Source: Penium margaritaceum (Eukaryota; Streptophyta; Zygnematophyceae; Desmidiales; Peniaceae). Taken from it: 24,324 nucleotides of DNA. The translations under genes and the position numbers were made by a program. The stretch lies in assembly GCA_023375785.1 (NCBI GenBank), contig SZWC01008638.1:84032-108355 (forward strand), in the 5' to 3' direction. This document shows positions 1 to 7,748 of the stretch, piece by piece (the stretch's first letter is position 1; each line of letters begins with the position of its first letter). The notes beneath the pieces are model-generated. The model saw only the letters and a program-made list of their open reading frames with translations. It made no database searches and was not told the origin of the DNA.

Positions 1-450
1 CACGGAAACGAACGACGCCAACACCACGGACCGGCAACACTTGTCCGGAGCCTGTCCGGACACCGGAGACATCGCCTACAGGACCGAGCATACTGAAGGC
101 CTCGCGAGAGGCCGTCATGTGATGCGTGGCCCCGGAGTCGATGATCCAGGTCTCAGCAGGGTCCTACACAGAGGTCGCCAGATCGCTAACGGTCACATGG
201 CAGGAAGCAAGGGACGCGAACGCGGTGGAAGGGGACGCGAAACGAGACTGCCAATCGTCAAACCACGTAATGTTGTCAAGGAGGGGAGTGGAGGATACTA
301 CGGGAGACAACGAGATAGACGAAGAAACGGGGCAGGACCGCAGCTCAGTCTCATTCATGCAGGGCTGGGCAGGAGGGCAGGAGGTGACGCAACTCGCACT
401 TCCCTGGGGAGGAGGGCGAGGCAGGCCAAGCTGGAGCGCGATGTACTGCT
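1..450 (-). pseudogene. Pol fragment: Gag-Pol linker and start of aspartic protease (A1)
   Basis: In the family, the retroviral-type aspartic protease cleaves the Gag-Pol polyprotein inside the particle. The minus strand encodes TWIIDSGATHHMTAS; the catalytic Asp codon of DSGAT is at 137-139, followed by the hydrophobic strand typical of copia proteases. Upstream is a linker containing RQLEQYIALQLGLP, shared with A2 and A3. An in-frame TAG lies at 164-166. A2 also has TAG at this codon (9935-9937), while A3 has CAG (19876-19878). This frame is offset from gag, so a frameshift lies between about 480 and 620. The protein is cut off by the left edge. Confidence 0.85.
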
Positions 451-2208
451 CTAGCTGACGCTCACAGAAGGACGGCCCGGGAGTGTAGGTGGAGTGCGGA
501 GTGACGGCGTCGGAGCCCGGGTAGGAGGAGGATGGAGCCGGCGAAGGAAGCGGAAGCGCCGATGGCTGTGAGTAGTACTGTTGCGGTGCGGGTGTCTACA
601 GGACCGGCGGAGCTGTCGGAGTGGTAGAGCTGCTGAAAAGGTCGGAGTGTCAGGGCCAGCAGTAGCGACGACGGCAGAGGCGAGACGAAGCTCCCGCTGG
701 CGATGCAGGGTGGCGATGACGCGCCCCTCGTCCGTCGGGAAAGGGCATGTGTACCACCCATGCCCGGGCTGGCCACAGTTGTGGCAGACCGAGCCACCAC
801 CGCCGGACCCGGTCGACGACTGTTTCTGCTGCTGCTGCGACGGACCCTTGCCTTTCTTGTTCCGGCGCTTCTTCTTCTTTCCCGAAGACGAGGAGGTAGC
901 TGCGGCGGGGGAGGCGACGGCCACGGAGGCAACGGCATGGGAGGCTACGGTAGGGGATGCAAGAGCCTCCATGCGATGGAGCTCGGACTCCTGGCAAGCT
1001 TCCTCAATGCGGAGGAAAAGCTCGTACGCCCAGGTCATGAGGATGCCCTGGGCCGCCATGGTGGAGAGGACGTCCTGGGGGTAATGGACGAAGACGTCTG
1101 CGTACGCGCTGGTGGCGCCGCGCTTGATGGTGAGAAGGGCGGACAGAGGAGGCGGAGCAGATGTGCCGAGACGACGAAGAATGTCCTCTGCCCGCTGCCA
1201 GTAGGCAGTGACTGTCTCGGTCTCTTCCATGTGCAGGGAGTTGAACTCCCAGAGCAGACGACTGAGCTCGGCGTCGCTAGACAGGCGATGGGGCCTGGTG
1301 AGGACGTGGCAGGCGGCTGCAGGGTCTGGAGTGTCGCCAGCGATGAAGTCGCCGAGGAAAGGCTCTAGGGCCAGGCGGGAAGCCGGAGGGGCAACTGGGA
1401 CAAGGGCCCAAACAGCGTGACCAGCGTCATACAGCTGGTCGGCCTGGGTGGGGTCATAAGGGAGGGTGTAGTATGCCCACAGCCCCTCCCCTTGCACCCA
1501 GATCCGGAAGCTGAGCTCCCAGCTCCGGAACTGCTCGCCGGCCTGAAGCGGCGGCGGCGGCGTCTCAAAGTCCTTCTGCCTGCGGCCGGCACCCAGAGTG
1601 GGGCCAACGACGGAGGTCACTGTCTGCCACTGGCGCTGAGTCTGCTGCTATGCCAGGTAGTATGTGGCAGCAGACACGGCTGGACTGGTGTGCCCTGGAG
1701 GGACGAACGACGGTGGCATACTGGTGGGAGACTAGGGGGCTACTGGCTAGAGTGCTGCAAGCTGCTGCGTCAAGGTGGCGAGCTGTTGTTGAAGAGCAAC
1801 GAGGGGGTCAGGATTGCCGCCAACGATGCCAGTGGGGTGCTGCTGCTGCTTCCGCTGCGGCAGCGGTAGCTGCTGCGGCTGCTGTTGGTGCTGCTGGTGC
1901 TGCTGGTGCTATTGCTGCTGCTGCTGCTACTGTTGCTGTTCCCGTTGCTGCTGCTGTTGCTGCTGCTGCTGCCGCTGCTACCACTGCTGCTGCTGTTGCT
2001 GCTACTGCCGCTGCTGCTGCTGCGGCGATTGTTGCTGCTGCAGCGGCCACTGCTACTGCTGCTGCTGCTGCTGCTGCCGTTGTTGCTACTGTTGCTACTA
2101 CTATGGCGGTGGCTGCTACTGCTGCTGCTGCTGCAGGCACTGCAAGAAAGGGGAGGTAGGGGTCCCTCCAACACAGGAGGACCCCTCCTGACTAGGACTA
2201 TCAGCCAT
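451..2208 (-). pseudogene. Copia Gag with N-terminal polyglutamine region (A1)
   Basis: Gag forms the virus-like particle and binds the element RNA. The ATG at 2206-2208 starts MADSPSQEGSS, which aligns with the start in A2 (MAENEEGSSSD) and A3. The frame then runs 585 codons with no net frameshift up to its terminal stop. Residues about 26-135 are mostly CAG/CAA glutamine, followed by VALQQQLATLTQQLAAL, a likely coiled coil. The capsid-like region (from about residue 190) contains YDAGHAVWALVPVAPP and EETETVTAYWQRAEDIL. A lysine-rich basic stretch precedes a CCHC knuckle, CHNCGQPGHGWYTC, at 745-786 (residues 475-488). Thirteen TAG codons occur between 2118 and 1648; none occurs in the following 398 codons. 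The last ~60 residues have slipped out of the frame seen in A3. Confidence 0.88.
1808..2145 (-). repeat. Imperfect CAG/CTG trinucleotide tract inside A1 gag
   Basis: Low-complexity tract. On the minus strand it reads as CAG/CAA/TAG/CGG codons in the gag frame. The long poly-Leu, poly-Ala, poly-Cys and poly-Ser open frames over it are shadows of the same repeat. Confidence 0.95.
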
Positions 2209-2256
2209 GGGCGTGTCTCTTTGTTTTTTTTTTGTTTATGCTGCTGATGTCAGCAG

Positions 2257-2367
2257 TGACGTCAGCCGTGGATAGCTGGCGTCAGCAAAGACTACTGAGT
2301 GTCAGTGCTGCTGTTGTCCCCCTTTTGGTTTCCTATTTTTTTGTTGATGACATCAGCAATGACGTCA
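2257..2367. promoter_or_regulatory. TGACGTCA palindromes upstream of A1 gag
   Basis: Perfect TGACGTCA octamers lie at 2257-2264 and 2360-2367, with related GATGTCAGC and GCGTCAGC words between them. This octamer is the classic CRE/bZIP (TGA-factor/ATF-type) core. Similar clusters occupy the same place in A2 (7749-7893) and A3 (about 21925-22075). Binding is inferred, not shown. Confidence 0.45.
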
Positions 2368-2389
2368 GTAGAGAGGTGCTAATGTCAGC

Positions 2390-2690
2390 AGCTGTTGCTG
2401 CTACAGCCGCTGCAGTTGCTGCTGCTACTGCTACTGCTGCTGCCGCTGCTGCTGTTGTTACTTCTGCTACAGCCGCTACAGTTGTTGCTGCTGCTGTTGG
2501 TGCTGCTGCCGCTGCTGCCGCTGCTGCTGCTGCTGCTACTGGTGCTGCTGCCGTTGCTACTGCTGTTGCTGCTGCTGCATGCTGTTGCTGCTGCAGCTGC
2601 TGCTGGTGCTGCTACTGCTGCACGCTGCTGCACGCTGTTGCAGCTGCTGCGTGCTGCAGCTGCAGCTCGCTGCTGTTGCGAGCTGCTGCT
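2390..2690 (-). repeat. CTG/CAG-rich low-complexity tract in A1 leader
   Basis: Imperfect trinucleotide repeat (gctgctgct and variants) of about 300 bp, upstream of the gag ATG and separate from the tract inside gag. Confidence 0.9.
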
Positions 2691-2697
2691 GCACACT

Positions 2698-2717
2698 GCG
2701 GGGTTGGGGGATTTTTT
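2698..2717 (-). other. Conserved A-run/C-run tract in the leader (A1)
   Basis: The minus strand reads a run of seven A, then TCCCCC, then AACCCC. The same block is at 7349-7368 in A2 and 22371-22388 in A3, each preceded by an A-rich purine stretch. Its preservation in three otherwise diverged leaders suggests a function in the element RNA or its reverse transcription. Confidence 0.5.
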
Positions 2718-2760
2718 TCTCTTCCCATCTTTTTTTTTCTCTCGTTTTCTCTGTCCTTGC

Positions 2761-3012
2761 GGGCAGCTGCTTGCTGGCAGCGAGCAGCGGGCTGCTGCTC
2801 ACTGACAGCGAGCACCAGGCTGCTGCTCGCTGGCAGCGAGCAGCCAGCTGCTACCCGCTGGCAGCGAGCAGCGGGCTGCTGCTCGCTGACAACGAGTAGC
2901 GGGCTGCTGCTCGCTGGCTGTGAGTAGCCGGCTGTTGCTCGCTGGCAGCGAGCAGCGTGCTGCTGCTCGCTGGCAGCGAGCAGCAGGCTGCTGCTCGCAG
3001 GCAGCAGCGAGC
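2761..3012. repeat. 28-bp tandem array of palindromic units (nine copies)
   Basis: Nine back-to-back 28-bp units in exact register: 2761, 2789, 2817, 2845, 2873, 2901, 2929, 2957 and 2985. Each unit centres on the arms GCTGCTCGCTG and CAGCGAGCAGC around one base, so each can fold into an 11-bp hairpin. Units differ by a few substitutions. A2 (about 7247-7310) and A3 (about 22414-22520) have only one or two degenerate equivalents, so the expansion is specific to A1. Confidence 0.9.
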
Positions 3013-3049
3013 TGCTGCTCGCTTCGGGCTGCGAGCAGTAGCAGCCACT

Positions 3050-3250
3050 GCGGGCAGCTGCTGCTGCTGCTGAGGCTCGCTGCTGCGGCTGTTGCTGCTG
3101 CTGCACGCTGCTGTAGCTGCTGCTTACTGCTGCTTCTTCCTTGCTGCTGGTGCTGCAGGGAGCTGCTGCTGTTGCTGCTGCAAGCTGCTGCTGCTGCTAG
3201 GTGCTGCTGTGTGCTGCTGTAAGCTGCTGCTGCTGCTGCTGCTAGCTGCT
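3050..3250 (-). repeat. CTG/CAG-rich tract near the primer end of A1 leader
   Basis: Imperfect gctgctgct repeats, ending just before a unique stretch (3251-3350) that leads into the hairpins. Confidence 0.85.
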
Positions 3251-3350
3251 TCTGTCAGTGACACCTGGAGGACGTCGCCGCGTGCGTCGTCGCCAGCAAG
3301 CGCCTGACGTGGCCGGCAGCTCACCTCCTCGCGTCCAACGTGGGGGTCAG

Positions 3351-3374
3351 TGCTGCCGGAAAAATCCGGCAGCA
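3351..3374. other. Perfect stem-loop B in A1 leader
   Basis: Arms TGCTGCCGGA (3351-3360) and TCCGGCAGCA (3365-3374) pair perfectly over 10 bp around a four-base A/T loop. Located about 170 nt downstream of the primer site in transcription order. It has counterparts in A2 and A3. Confidence 0.8.
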
Positions 3375-3429
3375 TTTCCCCTGGCCCAGTGGCCGTGGGA
3401 AAAATTCTGACGCCGCCACCAGGCGGGTC

Positions 3430-3458
3430 AATGCTGCCGAAGAAAATCCGGCAGCATT
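3430..3458. other. Perfect stem-loop A in A1 leader
   Basis: Arms AATGCTGCCG (3430-3439) and CGGCAGCATT (3449-3458) pair over 10 bp with a 9-nt loop. It nearly repeats stem-loop B, giving a tandem pair. Counterparts are at 6705-6733 (A2) and 23011-23039 (A3). Confidence 0.8.
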
Positions 3459-3540
3459 TCCCCTGCACTGGCGCGTATGGAGATCCGCCGGCGTTGTCTG
3501 GCACCTGTACGCCAGTCTTCTGCTGCTGCTGCTACGCTCT

Positions 3541-3553
3541 GGCTCTGATACCA
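3541..3553 (-). promoter_or_regulatory. Primer binding site of A1 (initiator tRNA-Met)
   Basis: The minus strand reads TGGTATCAGAGCC followed by AG, complementary to the 3' end of plant initiator tRNA-Met (ending CUCUGAUACCA). This is the usual copia primer. It starts three bases inside the LTR end at 3557. Confidence 0.92.
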
Positions 3554-3556
3554 AGC

Positions 3557-4670
3557 TGGAAATCTAAGCGGCAGGTTGGGACAGCATGCGTTGTTGATGC
3601 AGCGTGCGGGCTTCCACGCTCGTTGCTTAAGTCTGCTGCCCCCTCAGTCTGCTGCTCTAGAGCCTAAGTCTGGAAGCTCTGGGTTTGTTACTCAGAAGTG
3701 CGCGCGCCAGTGTTAGCGCCAGAAAGCAGCTGAAAACTGGAAAAGACTGATTAGGAATGAACAATGAGACACAATGGGAGACCCCTCCAAGAACTAGCCT
3801 CCCCCCCAGCTCTGTAGAGCTTGTTACTCAGTTCACCAGCCAATCNGAAATCTAAGCGGCAGGTTGGGGCAGCATGCGTTGTTGATGCAGCGTGCGGGCT
3901 TCCACGCTCGTTGCTTAAGTCTGCTGCCCCCTCAGTCTGCTGCTCTAGAGCCTAAGTCTGGAAGCTCTGGGTTTGTTACTCAGAAGTGCGCGCGCCAGTG
4001 TTAGCGCCAGAAAGCAGCTGAAAACTGGAAAAGACTGATTAGGAATGAACAGTTGAGACACAATGGGAGACCCCTCCAAGAACTAACCTCCCCCCCAGCT
4101 CTGTCGAGCTTGTTACTCAGTTCACCAGCCAATCAGAAATTACCTATTTTCAGGCTGGCAGTTTTCTCGGTGAGGCCTGCTAGATGGCCGACAGCCCAAA
4201 ACCCGGGCGTCGTCTGTTTTGCCTGAAAACTGGACCATACCATAACACCGACGCTACAAACGCAGCCGTGCGGTCAGAATCAACTAGAAAAATATTAGCG
4301 AGGAGTTATGGCGGCCTGAACCCAAGCAGTGCTTATGATGGTTTATGATGCAGAACAGGGCCATGCAACATGCAACAAGGACCCTAGGCAGTGCATGACG
4401 ATGCAGACGCGATAGGACGCGCTGGACGCATGCAGATAGCAACTGCGGTGGCCGTGACCGCCGGCAGCGCGACCGCTGAGGAGGCCTGCCGATGGAGCTG
4501 AACACGTCGTCGGAGAGAGGAGGCTCCAGCGAACTGCGAGAAGACCTCAGCGTGCGTCGGCTCCACCAGACGACACTCCATCAGCGTCGAGTCTCGCCGT
4601 CAGTCATCTGCACGCCGATGTACACAAGCCGGGAGGACACAACAGAGCACAATGAGAGCAAAAACCAACA
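3557..4670 (-). repeat. 5' LTR of A1, containing a duplicated block
   Basis: Read leftward it begins TGTTGGTTTTTG at 4670 and ends TTTCCA at 3557, i.e. TG...CA. It aligns with the A2 LTR (5748-6600) and the A3 LTR (23138-23953). It contains a 287-288-bp block twice (3559-3845 and 3847-4134) separated by an N. Without one copy its length would be about 825 bp, matching the 853 and 816 bp of the others. A conserved inverted CCAAT word (GCCAATCA) is at 4128-4135. Confidence 0.88.
3559..4134. repeat. Near-identical abutting duplication around N3846
   Basis: 3559-3845 and 3847-4134 differ by only about four small changes and abut a single N. This is best explained as two contig ends from the same place joined without merging their overlap. 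Confidence 0.88.
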
Positions 4671-4941
4671 CAGCTGGCACCAGAGCACCAACGAGTGGTG
4701 GCTCCACCCACCAGCACTTGCCACACAGGTACCACGACGTCCTGGATGAGNCTCCACCGGACGACACTCCATCAGCGTCGAGTCTCGCCGTCAGTCATCT
4801 GCACGCCGATGTACACAAGCCGGGAGGACACAACAGAGCACAATGAGAGCAAAAACCAACACAGCTGGCACCAGAGCACCAACGAGTGGTGGCTCCACCC
4901 ACCAGCACTTGCCACACAGGTACCACGACGTCCTGGATGAG
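4561..4941. repeat. Near-identical abutting duplication around N4751
   Basis: 4561-4750 and 4752-4941 are 190 bp each with one mismatch, separated by a single N. The block spans the outer end of the A1 LTR plus about 80 bp of flank, so the LTR terminus appears twice (4670 and 4861). Same interpretation as the duplication at N3846. Confidence 0.88.
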
Positions 4942-5747
4942 TGCTGGGGTGCTTTGCATTGTTTCTGTAGACGCTAGAGTTTTCTCGGTGGACTGGCTCT
5001 CAAGACCGATTTGTATGTTTTGCATTGTAAGTCCAACGATCGATGCCAGACTTGTGACTGTGACCAGTCGTAGCGTCGGGCTCGAGATTTTTCATATCTA
5101 AGTTTAGATGGTGTTGCGTTTGAATAGTTGTGCGCACAGTTACAACCAAAGCATTGGTTTTTAGATGGTTTTAGGACAAACTGACACTGTCGTGTGCGTC
5201 ACCCGCCATGCGCCGCGGCAGCTATTTATGTTTTTTGCCAGTCTGTTCTCACTCCTCTCTGCATTAGTAAGCTGTTGGTGGTAATGAAACTTTGCGCGTC
5301 TCCCTAGCCTGACCCTTGTTGTTTCTTGCACTTGCTTGCTTGCTGGTGCGCCAGCTGACTGGACAGTGTCGCCACTTTAGCTACAGCAAAGTTAGGGAGC
5401 TTCCTAGCAGTTTCTCATGGTATCACAGCAACGAGACCTCTCTCGTTGAGCTGCGCCGCAGAGACATAGCACCGATAGCAACAGTGAGAGTCACCGCCGC
5501 CGCCATATTCTGGGATCCGTCACAACCGTCACAACCACGCAATTCCCACCACCTCACCGATGAGCTGCGCGAGTTACCAGCTCTAGCAGCCAAGCCGAGC
5601 AGCAGCACCACCACCACCACCAGGTGGCAGCAGCAGCCGTGTCAGGCTGCTTATCTGTACGGAAAAAAAAAGAGAAAAATGAAGGAGAATTAGCTCGCAG
5701 TAGCTCGCGGCAGCGGCTGTGAGCAAGGGCAGCGCCCAACTACGACA
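4862..5747. other. Flanking sequence between A1 and A2, no gene recognised
   Basis: It lies between the outer end of the A1 LTR and the A2 LTR. No family-level protein match was recognised; the open frame at 5316-5693 has no recognisable domain. From 5632 to 5735 an A-run followed by gctcgcagtagctcgcggcagc words resembles the purine tract and palindromic words of family A leaders. Together with the primer-like site at 5418 this suggests the remnant of another copia element. Confidence 0.4.
5418..5429 (+). promoter_or_regulatory. Possible primer binding site of a further copia remnant
   Basis: TGGTATCACAGC differs by one base from the initiator-tRNA-Met complement TGGTATCAGAGC and directly follows TTTCTCA, which would suit an LTR ending in CA. 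No matching LTR start or second LTR was found, so this could be chance. Confidence 0.35.
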
Positions 5748-6600
5748 TGTTGCTTTTTGTCTCATATCTCTCACTTGTACTCTGTTGTGTCCTCCCCGCT
5801 TGTGTACATCGGCATGCACATGACTGACGGCGAGACGCGACGCTGATGGAGTGTCGTCCGGTGGAGCCGACGCACGCTGAGGCCTACATGCAGTTTGCTA
5901 GAGCCTCCTCCCTCCAACATGCTCAGCTCCATCGGTTGACCTCCGTGGCAGTCGTGCCGCCAGCAGGTATTGTCGCTGTATATGCTGTTTGCATGCGTCC
6001 AACATCGTATTTGACTGCACTGTTGCGTTCGCAGCGCTGCGTCATGCCTACGGCCCAAGTTTCATGATTTTCTGGCACTGTTGGTACCAGGGATTAGCGT
6101 AGACGCTGCCTGGGTTTAGGCAGCCATAACTCCTCACTGTTACTTTCCCAGCTGATGTTCACTGCATGACTGCGTTTGAAGCGTGCATACTATGGTATGG
6201 TCCAGTTTTCAGGCAAAACGGAGGACGCCAGGGTTTGGGATGTCCGCCGTCTAGCAGGGCTCACCGAGAAAACCCTGCCTGCTAGAAAACATGTCTATTT
6301 TCTGATTGGCTTAGAAACTGAGTAACAAGCTCTACATAGCTGAGGGGGAGTTAGAATTTGGAGGGATCTCCCATTGTTCCTCATTCTTGTTTCTTAATCA
6401 GTCACTTGCAGTTTTCAGGTGCTTTCTGGGGCGCATGGCGTGCGCTGGCGTGCGCATCTCTGAGTAACAAACCCAGAGCACTCCGACTTAGACTCAAGAG
6501 CGGCAGACAAAGGGGGCAGCAGACTAAGCAACGAGCGTGGAAGCCCGCACGATGTATCACCAACGCAACTACCTCAACCTGCGCTTTAGAACAATTTCTA
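5748..6600 (+). repeat. 5' LTR of A2
   Basis: 853 bp, starting TGTTGCTTTTTG and ending TTTCTA (the A1 copy ends TTTCCA, so a terminal CA has mutated to TA). It shares blocks with the A1 and A3 LTRs: CTTGTGTACATCGGC near the start, a block around CCAGTTTTCAGGCAAAACGG, TGATTGGC (inverted CCAAT) near 6303-6310, and GAGTAACAAACCCAGAGC. No 3' LTR remains, so a target-site duplication cannot be tested. Confidence 0.9.
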
Positions 6601-6603
6601 GCT

Positions 6604-6616
6604 TGGTATCAGAGCC
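6604..6616 (+). promoter_or_regulatory. Primer binding site of A2 (initiator tRNA-Met)
   Basis: TGGTATCAGAGCC followed by AG, three bases after the LTR end, complementary to the 3' end of plant initiator tRNA-Met. Confidence 0.92.
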
Positions 6617-6704
6617 AGAGCGCAGCAGGAGCAGCAGCAGCACATGACTAGCGTACTGGTTCCTAACTACGCCGGTGGACCCCGATATGCGCCCGTGCAA
6701 GGGT

Positions 6705-6733
6705 AATGCTGCCGGACTTTTTCCGGCAGCATT
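6705..6733. other. Perfect stem-loop in A2 leader
   Basis: Arms AATGCTGCCGG (6705-6715) and CCGGCAGCATT (6723-6733) pair over 11 bp with a 7-nt loop. It lies about 90 nt after the primer site, the same relative place as in A1 and A3. Confidence 0.8.
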
Positions 6734-7748
6734 GACCCGCCCGGTGGCGTCGTCAGAATTTTTTCCCACGACGATTGGGCCAGGGGAAATACTTCTGGAT
6801 TTTTTCCAGCAGCACTGATCCCCACGTGTGACGCAAGGAGGTCAGCGGCAGCCTGCGTCAGGCACCTGTTGGCGAGGATGGGCGTGGCAACATCAACCAG
6901 GTGTAGCGACAGGCAGCAGTAGCAACAAATTATAGCAACACGGAGCAGTGGCACCAGCAGCCAGGAGCAGTTGTACGCAACAGTAGCAGCCGGTAGCAGT
7001 AGTAGCCGACAGCAATAGCAGCTCGCGACAGCTTGCAACAGCAGCAACCCGCAACAGCAAGCAGCAGCAGCAACCAGCAGGAGCAGCTCGCAACAGCAGT
7101 AGTGTGCAACAACAGCTAGTAGCAGCAGCAACTGGCTACACCACCAACAGCAGCAAGCAGCAGCCAGTACCAGCCAGTAGTAACAGCCGTATCAGCGGCG
7201 AGCATGAGCAGCAGCAGCTGCTGCAGCTGCTCGAAGCCTGCTACTCATAGCTCGCAACGAGCTACGAGCTTGCTGCTCGCAGCGAGTAGCGAGCAGCGAG
7301 CTTGCTGTGACGAACGGAGAAGAAAAAATAGAAAAAAAGGGGGAAACACAAAAAAAGTCCCCCACCCCGTAGGTGGTTCAACTGCTCCAACCACAACCAT
7401 AGCCACTCCGCCAGCCACAACAGCCATAGAAGTACACAGCAGCTTAGCGGCAGCAACAGTAACAGTAGCAGTAGTTCATGCTATTACAACAATAGCCAGA
7501 GCAGCAGCAGCAGAAACAATAGCAACGACAATAGCAGTAGCAGCAACTGCTCTTGTAACAACAACCGTAGAAGCAGCATCAGCAACAACAGCAACAGATG
7601 CAACAGCAGACTAGTAGTAGTAGTAGCAGTAGTTGGGGTAACAGTAGTAGCGGCATCAGCAACAGCTTCAGGAGCAGCAGCAACTGCCCTAATGCTGACA
7701 CAACAATGGCTCGAGCAACAGCTGCTGCTGACATCATCCATCCTCAGC

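Larger units (their letters stand above)
2209..3540 (-). other. 5' leader (untranslated region) of A1
   Basis: About 1.33 kb between the primer binding site and the gag ATG; the equivalent spans are about 1.32 kb in A2 and 1.25 kb in A3. In transcription order it holds two hairpins near the primer site, a CAG-rich segment (3050-3250), a 28-bp palindromic tandem array, a conserved A-run/C-run tract, a second CAG-rich segment (2390-2690) and TGACGTCA palindromes close to the ATG. No protein-like sequence is recognisable; its open frames are repeat artefacts. Confidence 0.75.
1..4670 (-). mobile_element. Ty1/copia family A element, copy A1 (3' part beyond the left edge)
   Basis: Read on the minus strand, this copy has a 5' LTR (3557-4670), an initiator-tRNA-Met primer binding site (3541-3553), a CAG-rich leader (2209-3540), gag (451-2208) and the start of the protease (1-450). 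The rest of pol and the 3' LTR lie outside the window. It is the best preserved of three related copies here: the protease catalytic motif and the Gag zinc knuckle are intact. It still carries many TAG codons in the polyglutamine part of gag and a gag/pol frameshift, so it is probably not autonomous. The right-hand boundary is the TG of the LTR at 4670; an artefactual second copy of that end lies at 4861. Confidence 0.9.

Noticed and set aside
1648-2118. An alternative genetic code with TAG or TAA as glutamine for the organism
   Set aside because: Elsewhere TAG and TAA also replace Trp, Ser and Tyr positions (for example Trp at 8913-8915), and TGA occurs as well. General decay under the standard code fits better.
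1885-2247. Long poly-Leu, poly-Ala, poly-Cys and poly-Ser open frames over 1770-3220, 7200-8540 and 21200-22800
   Set aside because: They are all frames of the CAG/CTG low-complexity tracts; only the CAG (Gln) frame downstream of a gag ATG is supported by flanking homology.
2761-3012. CRISPR array
   Set aside because: The 28-bp units are contiguous with no spacers, palindromic and embedded in a retrotransposon leader of a eukaryotic genome.
3541-3553. tRNA gene at the TGGTATCAGAGCC sites (also 6604 and 23122)
   Set aside because: Only the complement of a tRNA 3' end is present, next to LTR ends; there is no cloverleaf around it.
5316-5693. Possible gene of 125 codons
   Set aside because: No domain recognised, the start is weak, and it overlaps a primer-like site and leader-like sequence, so it is more likely non-coding.
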